In this document: positions 56,125 through 64,000 of the stretch, in pieces
Layout of the letters: every line of letters starts with the position of its first letter
Numbering within the stretch: position 1 is the stretch's first letter
Assembly (NCBI RefSeq): GCF_037126465.1
Contig: NC_088206.1
Span: forward strand, 34,788,573 to 34,852,572
Length of the DNA: 64,000 bases
Direction: 5' to 3'
From: Ornithodoros turicata
Lineage: Eukaryota > Arthropoda > Arachnida > Ixodida > Argasidae
Position numbers and translations under genes: made by a program
The notes under the pieces: model-generated
The model's database searches: none
The model's input: only the letters and a program-made list of their open reading frames with translations
Told to the model about the DNA's origin: nothing

Positions 56125-59100
56125 CGACAACAGCCGGCTCTTCCGGATCACGGACCGCGTGTCCGGCTGTCGCTTCCTGGTGGATACCGGGGCTGACGTG
56201 AGCGTCGTTCCACCAACCCCCGCAGAAAAACGACACCGACAACCAGACTTGGCTTTGCAGGCCGTCAACAAGTCCACCATCTCAACTTACGGTCAACGCT
56301 CCGTCACCCTTGACCTCGGCCTGCGCAGAGTATTTCGTTGGGTTTTTACCATCGCCGACCTCCCCTTCGCAATCCTTGGCGCCGACTTCCTCCACCATTT
56401 CGACCTTCTTGTGGATATTAGACGCCAGCGCCTCGTCGACAACACTACTTCTTTGCACGTTTATGGAGCCCCAGCGCATATAGCCGCCATTAGTCCCACC
56501 ATTCGGCTACCGTTGCCCACTGCTTTCGCCGACATTGTCACGGAGTTCCCCGCTGTCCTGCGCCAATCGCACGCCTCTTGCCCACCTCGCCACAGCGTCA
56601 CTCACCACATCGTGACACGGGGCCCCCCTGTCTTCGCTCGCCCCAGACGGCTGGCTCCAGAGCGCCTCGTCATTGCCAAGAGGGAATTTGAGCACATGCT
56701 CGAACTGGGGATCATTCGGCCTTCCTCCAGCCCGTGGTCTTCCGCTCTCCACATGGTGCCCAAAGCAACACCTGGTGATTGGCGCCCATGTGGGGACTAC
56801 CGTGCACTCAACATCGTCACGGTACCGGACAGATACCCGCTTCCCCATATTCAGGACTTCACCGCGAATCTTGACGGAGCGACCATCTTCTCCAAGATAG
56901 ACCTCATCAAAGCCTATCACCAAATTCCCTCTTGGCCTCTTTGAATACGTGCGGATGCCCTTTGGCCTGCGTAATGCTGCGCAGACATTCCAACGATTCA
57001 TCAACGAAGTGCTCCGCGGCCTGGACTTCGCATTCGCATACATGGATGACATCCTCGTCGCAAGTCCATCTCCGGAGGCTCATCGCGCCCATCTGCGCGC
57101 CCTGTTCTCGCGCCTGGAGGACTACGGAGTCTCCATCAATGCCGCGAAGTGCGAGTTTGGCGTTACCACCCTTACCTTCCTGGGACACACCATCACCCCG
57201 CAAGGCATCCGGCCACTCGCATCCAAGGTCCAGGCCATCCGAGACTTTCCTGCCCCCACTTCTCGCAAAGGACTTCGTTCATTCCTCGGCCTCGTGACTT
57301 TCTACCGACGTTTTGTGCCTCGCTGTGCTGCCTTGCTCCAGCCTCTCTACGCAGCTCTCGGCGCTGACCATCCGAAAGAGGCCCGTGCTGCCACTCTGGA
57401 GTGGACACCGGCAGCAGAACGCGCGTTCGAAGAGGTCAAGCAGGCCCTGGCAGATGCTGTGCTGCTCCACCATCCTCGTCCTGACGCCGAGACAGCGTTG
57501 TTCGTCGACGCCTCCACTGCTGCTGTCGGCGCAGTCTTGCAGCAGCGTCAGGATGGCCACTGGAAACCTCTCGGTTTCTTTTCCCAACGCCTCTCGCCAG
57601 CCGAAACACGCTACAGCACCTTCGGGCGTGAGCTCCTCGCCGCCTACCTGGCATGCAGACACTACCGCCATTTTCTCGAGGGCCGCCCGTTTGTGCTGTA
57701 CACCGACCACAAGCCTCTCATGTTCGCCCTGCGATCGGCCTCCCTCAACCACTCGCCTCGTGAAACCCGCCACATGTGCTACCTCTTGGAGTTCACGACC
57801 GATGTGCGACACGTCGCAGGCGAAGACAATGCCGCTGCCGACGCACTCTCGCGGCCGGACGTCAATGCTCTCCATCCGCCCCCCGCGGTCGATTTGGACG
57901 GCATCGCCCAGGCGCAACACGCTGATCAAGATCTCGCCAATCTTCGTTCCTCCCCCGCCTCATCCACCACTTTTCGGGAGATCTCGCTCCCCGGTTCGAC
58001 GGCAAGTCTATGGTGCGACACCTCTACTGGTACCCCGCGCCCTTTCGTTCCCCTGGCCTTCCGCCGGCATGTTTTCAACGCCCTCCACTCGCTGTCCCAC
58101 CCTGGCGTGCGCGGCACGCAAAAGATCGTCGCAGAGCGCTACATATGGCCTCGCATGAATGCCGATGTCCGTGACTGGGCGCGGGCCTGCCTGGCCTGCC
58201 AGCGGTCCAAAATCTACCGCCACACCATCTCGCCTCCATCGCGGTTCCTTCCGCCAGATGCACGTTTCGACCAGGTCCACATCGACTTGGTCGGCCCGCT
58301 TCCTCTGGCCAAAGGCTACCGCTACCTGCTCTCGTGCATCGACCGCTTTACCCGCTGGCCGGAGGTAACGCCGATTCCTGACATCACGGCAGAGACGGTG
58401 GCCCACGCATTCCTCTTCTCCTGGGTTTCCCGATTCGGCGTCCCGTCCACTGTAACCACGGACAGAGGACGCCAGTTTGAATCGGCCCTCTTCCGTCACC
58501 TGTGCAGCGCCCTCGGAACCCATCACATCCGAACCACGGCCTACCATCCGGCTGCCAACGGCCTGGTCGAGCGCCTTCATCGGCAGCTCAAGGCGTCCCT
58601 CCGCGCCACTGACCACGGCGACACAACCTGGCCCGAGCGTCTACCCTTCGTCCTGCTTGGCCTTCGCGCCGCGATCCGCCAGGATGACTGCAGCGCGGCC
58701 CACATGGTCTACGGCTGCCCGCTCCGCCTTCCCGGAGCATTCTTCACCCCATCGGCCCCGGTCGTGCCCGACCCTTCCTCCTACATCGACCGTCTCCGCC
58801 AGCTCTTCCGGGACCTCAAGCCCACGCCTACCCGCTCCGCTCCCGCAACACGCGTGTTCGTGAGCCCCGACCTTAATCAAGCCACCCACGTCTTCGTCCG
58901 CCGGGACTCTGTGCGCTCCAGCTTGCAGCCTCCCTATGACGGCCCCTACAGGGTCATCTCGCGAGCCGCGAAGTTTTTCCGCCTCGATCTTCCACGGGGA
59001 CCTGACACTGTGGCCATCGACAGGCTTAAGCCCGCATTCCTGGAGTCTGCACCTCTGGTATCGCCCGACCCGCCCTACCTAGGTCCGTGCTCAGCTCCTG

Positions 59101-59291
59101 TCTCCAGCATTCCTTCCCCTCCACGTCGGGTGCATTGGGCGCCGCAGCTCGCACACTACGAGCCGCCCGCCGCCTCGGGTCCAGCTCCTGCACTCCTTGG
59201 CCTCGGCGCCCGACCTTTCCGCCAACCTCGGCCCTCCTCGCCAGCCTTGTCATCCGCCACGGGGGGGAGCCATGTAGCAGCAGCGTCATAA
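56087..59291 (+). pseudogene. pol: Pol of the gypsy element, broken by a short deletion in RT
   Basis: The first frame (to TGA at 56,942-56,944) has protease with [13 protein letters not shown], then RT up to [14 protein letters not shown]. There a stretch of roughly 35-45 nt normally present between the AYHQI and PFGLFEYV blocks is missing and the frame shifts; an ATTCCC motif at the joint suggests a microhomology deletion. The second frame (56,949-59,291) carries [15 protein letters not shown], the catalytic YMDD (57,039-57,050), RNase H ([40 protein letters not shown]), integrase with the H-x-H-C-x2-C zinc part ([19 protein letters not shown]), catalytic Asp (HIDLVGP), Asp ([10 protein letters not shown]), Glu ([10 protein letters not shown]) and a GPY/F module (YDGPYRVI). 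All active-site residues are kept. No envelope gene follows. Confidence 0.93.
59261..59272 (+). promoter_or_regulatory. Polypurine tract
   Basis: GGGGGGGAGCCA immediately before the 3' LTR; the usual primer site for plus-strand DNA synthesis. It overlaps the last codons of pol, whose frame runs a few residues into the LTR. Confidence 0.7.
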
Positions 59292-59425
59292 TCATCACCA
59301 GCACCGCCATCGGTTACGCGCAGCACTGCGCGTGACCCGAGCTTTCGTTTTCGGTTCATCGCCATTAACCGTCATTAAACCCATCAACCTCAGTAGAGCC
59401 TGGTCGCCCCATTTCTCGCTCTACA
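59273..59425 (+). repeat. 3' LTR (153 bp)
   Basis: By eye identical in length and sequence to the 5' LTR. It is followed by the second AAAG copy and the continuation of the interrupted LINE. Confidence 0.95.
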
Positions 59426-59429
59426 AAAG

Positions 59430-60510
59430 GTTACGTCCCCGTTACTTCCGGAGTTCCCCAGGGATCCGTTTTAGGTCCTTTATTATTTTTGATTTTCATT
59501 AATGATATATCTCTCTGTGTTTGCTCTCCTGCCACAATTAGATTGTTTGCAGATGACTGCTTTGTGTATTTTCCTGTCGTTAAAAGTGAAGACCAAGTGT
59601 TCCTTTCTGACTGTTTGGACCGCATTACTAAGTGGTGTGGTGATTGGGACATGACGATTAATTGTGACAAAACAGTGTTTTGTCATATTACTACTAAGAA
59701 ATCCGTTTTGCAACATGAATATTGCATACAAGGGCAGAAACTTGAGAGGGTAGCGAACTTTAAGTATCTTGGGATCACTATTAACTCTAAATTAAAATGG
59801 GATGACCACATAACTGTAGTCTGCAACAAAGCAAGGAAAAAGCTTTGGATGGCAAAGAGAAAGTTACAACTTTGCACGAAAGAAGCTAAACTATGTACGA
59901 CATTACGGCATATACGACAATCATTCGACCATTACTAGAGCACGCCAGTGTTATTTGGGACCCGTATATGGCAAGGCTAACAATCAAAATCGAGCAAATA
60001 CAACGGAGAGTAGTAAGATTTATAATGTCTAACTACAGACGCACTGCATCCGTAACAGCAATGTTAAGTGGACTACAGCTAGAACCGTTGGCAAAAAGAC
60101 GGCAGATAGCTAAACTGAAGCTCTTATTCCTTACCACCAGAACTTAAAAATTGATGCTAACAAACGCATTACAAAAACAGAACCCTGCAGCCATAGAACT
60201 GGTCATGACAAACGCATTAAACCATATAATGCACGTTTAGACATATTTAAATATTCGTTTTTTCCAAGCACTATTGACCTCTGGAGCGGACTGCCCCAAT
60301 CACTCAGCGATATTGGCGATGTACAAAAGTTTACTGAGGCACTTTCCGATGCGGCTGTATAGAAGCCCCCTTCAATTTCTTGTGGATTAGTTTCCTTACT
60401 GCCATTTGTTAATAGTGTTGGTTACCTGTGCCATTCCTGTCATGTCTTCCCCCTGCAACAGCCCTTACTAGGGCTAACAGTACTGGAAATAAATAAATAA
60501 ATAAATAAAA
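59430..60510 (+). pseudogene. LINE RT, second half, and 3' end
   Basis: Starts at the GVPQG block and carries LFADDCFVYF, WDMTINCDKTVF, the KYLGI-x-x-x-x-L-x-W module and, after a frameshift near 59,890, LLEHASVIWDPYMARLTIKI and a basic C-terminus. After a further stop (60,147) the tail reads SFFPSTIDLWSGLPQSL, as in other LINE ends. The (AAAT)n tail is at 60,487-60,510. Confidence 0.88.
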
Positions 60511-60527
60511 AACTATGTGAGGCAGGT

Positions 60528-60545
60528 CTTTGACACGTGTCAAAG
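60528..60545. repeat. 18-bp perfect palindrome at the LINE/transposase joint
   Basis: CTTTGACACGTGTCAAAG, between the LINE tail and the first recognisable transposase codons. It could be chance or a relic of a transposon end. Confidence 0.6.
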
Positions 60546-62434
60546 ACGTACAGTCAGTCGACGGTAAGCCAGGGTTCTCAAAAGAAGCGCCGTCAGCCCT
60601 GCAGATGCGTGTTACGGACAGCAACCAGAAAGGACTCTCAACTGTATGTACTCTTATGGTTGATGAGATGGCAATTAGGAGGCATGTCGAGTGGGATGGG
60701 AGAAGGACTTATGGCTTCGCAACCGTTGGGCCAACCTCAGAGGATTCTTGCGCTGTAGCGAAGGAGACATTTGTCATGCTACTTGTTTCGTTACATGAGC
60801 AGTGGAAGCTGCCGATAGGATACTTCCTTGTAGACGGAATAACTGGCGAGGAAAGAAGTAACATTGTCCTTCAAGGCTTGTCTCTTGTGCACAATGTCGG
60901 AGTGAAGGTCGTATCTCTTACCTGCGACGGTGCTGCAGCAAACTTGTCAACGTTGCAGAACCTAAGATGCTCGCTGCAGTTTGAAAATCTAAGGACCAGC
61001 TTTCCCCTTCTGACACAGCCGAGCCCATAAGCGTATTTCTTGACGCTTGCCACATGCTGAAGTTAATACGAAATGCATTTTCTCACTTAAAGTCCTTCAT
61101 TGATGAAGATGGCAAGGAAATATCGTGGGACCACATAGAGGCACTCCACTCACTTCAACAGAAAGAGGGGCTCCATGCCGCAAATAAACTACGGAGGGCG
61201 CATGTACAGTGGCAGCGACAGCCCATGAAAGTCAATCTTGCTGCAGAGCTTTTAAGCATGAGCGTTGCAGATGCCATACACGAGTATCGTGATCTAGGTG
61301 TATCAGGGTTTGAGGATTCGGAGGCAATAACTGAGAGGTTCCTGAGAGTTATCAATAATCGCTTCGATGTGTTGAGCTCCGTCAATATGCACCAGAAGTC
61401 ATGGAAGAGGCCGCTCTGTCCGGAAAACATCGAAAGGGCACCCACAATGTTTCAAATAGCAACAACATGCATTTGCAGTTTACGGAGGAGCAACTCTGAG
61501 CCACTTCTTGTGCAGACTAACCGGAAAACTGGGTTTCTTGGTTTCATCACATGCTGCAAGAGTGCCATCGAGCTCTACGGCTTTCTCCACTCTAAGAACC
61601 TTGTGACATACTTCCCAACATATCGCTTCAGTCAAGATCATCTGGAACTGTTCTTTGGTTTAATACGTTCGCACGGAGGATACAACAACAATCCCACCGC
61701 AAGGCAGTTCGCAGCAGCATACAAAAGATTGATCATCAACACCGAAGTGGAAGTCTCTCAAAAAGAAAATTGTTTACCATTCGAAAATGTCTCCATACTG
61801 CACGTCAGCCGCTACTCAGCCCCTATCGGAAGACGTAATTAACTGGACATCAAGAGTAAGAAGCATACCCACAGAAGAAGAGACTGTACAGGAGGATCTA
61901 CGTGAGCATAACTACTTCTCAGACCCAACGGAGTCATCAACTTTTGGTGAAAGAGTGATAGTGTACATTGCAGGACGTATAGTGTGCTATCTATGCGAGT
62001 ACCTGAAATGTGACATCTGCATCTACCACCTGACAGTCCGTACACCTTCCCTCCACCATTCACTTATACAACAAAAGGATTATTTTCACAGACTTCCCTA
62101 TCCATCTGAAGATGTGATCACCATTTGCAGGAAATCTGAGAAGCTGCTGCGTGCAGCTCTTTTCCAGGAGGGCATATAATCAGCAACACTTCTGCAAAGG
62201 TTAATCTTACAAGTCGAGTCTATGGTGGACAGGGGTGTGTTCAGCTCCATACGAAATGACCACATGCTCGAGCAGACGTCACTTGAAAATCACTACTTTA
62301 ATCTAATACGATGTATTGCTCACAAATACTTAAGCATACGCATTCATCACGCTTGCAGACTACGTACAGAAGATATGCACAAGATCAGATGCCGGCAAAT
62401 GTACACTAAGCTTACCCAGTTCAAAGGACAATAG
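60546..62434 (+). pseudogene. P-element/THAP9-like transposase, 5'-truncated and frameshifted
   Basis: Frame 1 (to about 60,985) has the RNase H-like part: TVCTLMVDEMAIRRHVEWDG (first Asp in DEM), FLVDGITGEERSNIVL and SLTCDGAAANLSTLQNL (second Asp). After a one-base-type frame change, frame 2 (to about 61,800) begins ISVFLDACHMLKLIRNAF (GTP-binding insertion region) and includes GFLGFITCCKSAIELYGFL and FSQDHLELFFGLIRSHGGYN (third acidic residue). A second frame change near 61,800 leads to VIVYIAGRIVCYLCEYLKCD, an in-frame TAA at 62,177-62,179, and finally IRIHHACRLRTEDMHKIR to FKGQ. The N-terminal THAP zinc finger is missing: the LINE (AAAT)n tail lies immediately upstream. The family cuts and pastes DNA via a DDE/D-type active site. 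This copy is inactive but its catalytic residues remain. Confidence 0.9.
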
Positions 62435-64000
62435 TTGCCTTATAGGAGCAAAAGTACATGCTGGTTTGTTAATATATGTGCCCTAATAAGTTGTTGCTCC
62501 CAATGATAAATGTGTACTCATTGGGCCATAATACTGTAATCTACACTCATAATCCGATACTATACCCATACGTTGCCCCAGTCCCTGAGGCAGTGTCAGC
62601 AAAAAGGATTTCTCAGCACGACAGGAGAGAGCATCCCTACAGCTATAATTCCAGGAAAAAAGCAAGTACTGAACCTGATAGACTGGAACAAATACTGGCA
62701 TGCTGCAGGAGGAATGATTGTGTGTGTGCATAAAAGTGAGATTTTGATGCCTGATGCTGAAAACTGCCCCAAGCTTTGTTGCTTTCGGGGTGATTTGGAG
62801 GTAAAAATTTTCTAGCACAGTGAGAATGCCATTTATGGCTTAGAACGTTTCGTTAGTTGCAAAAATGCAGAAGTCACACTGCCTCCTTCCTTTGGTTGTA
62901 TTTGCAGCCCGGCTTTTGCAAGCAAAACAAAGCAGTCTGTTGAGAAATCAGCTTTCCAGGCACAGTATGAGGCGATAGAAATCAACAGAACTAGCGTGAA
63001 GCAATGCGCGCTGGCTGCATTTCATCTACCACGGTAACTCTTCATATGTGTTGTCGGTGATTGTGCCTTATAAATAATGTGAGGTGAATGAAGGAATTAG
63101 TTTTACCCAACAAGTAAAGGGGCACAAGTAACAAGCTCTCCTACAGTGGTCGTTTTTCAGACATCGAACTGTTTTCTAATTACACTTGGAGACCTACTTT
63201 TCTACTGCAACGCGACAGTAATAACCAAGGCTGGATGATCTTATAAAATGAAAAGGACAAAAACAGACGAGCGGCATCACAAGGTTTACATCGACCCGTG
63301 TCGCGGCTCCTTCACCTTCCTGTACCTTCTTAGGTATGCTCGCTTCATTTTCCTGATGACCGGCCCACGAAAGCAAATCCGTACCCAACACTTTGTTTGT
63401 CAACCCCAGTAAGTAATCTACCTAGTCATTTATTTCGCTAAAATTATCTGTACATTGCCACTCTTGTTCATTTTGGCCTCACAAAACCAGCCATATTTCT
63501 AGCATACTCGTTATTTTTATAACATGCATTATTCTATTGTTAAATGTCAGCGCATATATGTTTTTGTTGTTGTCGGTATGTAAGCATGAGTGTACATGTT
63601 TTATGACGAGTCCTCGCATGTTCTTTGACCAATTCTTACATCATCTGCTTTACATAGCGTTACGCACAAGGCACGACGAATCCTGATCAGGAGCCACTTT
63701 CCAGACTTGACAGTGATCACGCGAATGTCGTGAATGCCTGTGATGAAACAGCAATGTGCTGCAATGAATGACACACCACAGTTGCTCCAGCATCTCAGTA
63801 AAGGGATCATGCAGACCTTTCATGTGAAAACAACATAACGTCAAAAACAAAATAAAATTTCAGATACCATCCCACGGCTGCAACAGAGGAAGGCACGCTA
63901 CCAGCATCAGAATGCACAAATTGTTCCGTGATGAAGGAGACGGAAGAGAAAGGTGTGCAGTGTACACGGGAGAGAAGGAAGAATTTGCTATCCACAGTTA
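62435..64000. other. Unassigned right flank
   Basis: It may include the 3' part of the P-like element, but I found no terminal inverted repeat. Frames of 66-111 codons on both strands have no recognised domains. Nothing else stands out. Confidence 0.35.

Larger units (their letters stand above)
55040..59429 (+). mobile_element. Ty3/gypsy LTR retrotransposon, CsRn1-type, with 4-bp target duplication
   Basis: AAAG at 55,040-55,043 and 59,426-59,429 is the target duplication. The element proper is 55,044-59,425 (4,382 bp) with 153-bp LTRs that I read as identical, so insertion is recent. The order is LTR, PBS, gag, pol (protease, RT, RNase H, integrase), PPT, LTR; no env frame. Two hallmarks of the CsRn1 clade are present: a CHCC instead of CCHC Gag box and a PBS resembling the tRNA-Trp 3' end. 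The GC-rich codon use is unlike the AT-rich neighbourhood. A deletion in RT makes it defective. Confidence 0.95.
53612..60510 (+). mobile_element. LINE interrupted by a short element and a Ty3/gypsy element
   Basis: Reading across the insertions, the + strand gives one LINE: an endonuclease C-terminus (MLDLVFVSSCILQSIEVTVV, EGVSDHKAVLL), a linker, RT blocks TYRPISLTSQSCKMLEHI, QHGFRRGVS, DVTCLDF-KAFDTIPH (with a TGA inside), then after the gypsy insertion PVTSGVPQGSVLGPLLF, LFADDCFVYF (catalytic box intact), FKYLGITINSKLKWDDHI and LLEHASVIWDP. It ends with an (AAAT)n tail at 60,487-60,510. At least three frame breaks make it inactive. RNase H is absent: jockey/CR1 type, similar in plan to the LINE at 25.5 kb. 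Confidence 0.88.

Overview
The window is eukaryotic and repeat-dominated. No operons, Shine-Dalgarno-type starts or long intact host genes are visible. The repeat repertoire (LINE fragments of at least two lineages, Penelope-like elements with GIY-YIG endonuclease, a CsRn1-type Ty3/gypsy element, a P-element/THAP9-like transposase, tRNA-derived SINEs, many short inverted-repeat elements) fits a chelicerate genome, most likely an ixodid tick. That assignment is inference from repeat style; no species marker was found. One run of 100 N (42,462-42,561) marks an assembly gap.

Layout. 0.9-4.1 kb: two abutting satellites, one of 194/197 bp and one of about 128 bp. 7.5-9.1 kb: two LINE 3' ends. 11.3-11.7 kb: a head-to-head SINE pair forming an inverted repeat. 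15.2-17.0 kb: decayed LINE reverse transcriptase (RT), Penelope endonuclease and an aminopeptidase-like piece. 19.5-24 kb: the only stretch with plausible host coding pieces (a P2X7-tail-like reading frame and candidate exons), plus small transposons. 25.4-27.9 kb: an inverted-repeat element holding a LINE and a second foldback element. 28.1-32.1 kb: three RNase H-bearing LINE remnants and one good terminal-exon candidate. 32.1-40.4 kb: a 34-copy, 244-bp satellite with trimeric higher-order structure. 40.4-42.5 kb: an RNase H-bearing LINE running into the gap. 42.6-43.4 kb: the 3' end of a Penelope element. 43.4-52.2 kb: a giant palindrome with arms of about 4.4 kb around a 157-bp GC-rich centre. 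53.3-62.4 kb: a nested set in which a P-element-like transposase is abutted by a LINE that carries a small inverted-repeat element and a recently inserted Ty3/gypsy element.

How the parts relate. The palindrome is the most unusual object. Its outer arms are tandem repeats whose core matches the terminal inverted repeat of a 147-bp element at 23.9 kb, so it looks like a very large foldback relative of a short non-autonomous transposon that carries unidentified reading frames. Each arm keeps a different frame intact: ORF A in the right arm, ORF B in the left. The gypsy element has LTRs that look identical, a textbook -1 frameshift signal between gag and pol, and a short disabling deletion inside RT. 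Almost every recognisable coding frame in the window is truncated or broken, so this reads as a heterochromatin-like or intergenic repeat graveyard with a few recent insertions.
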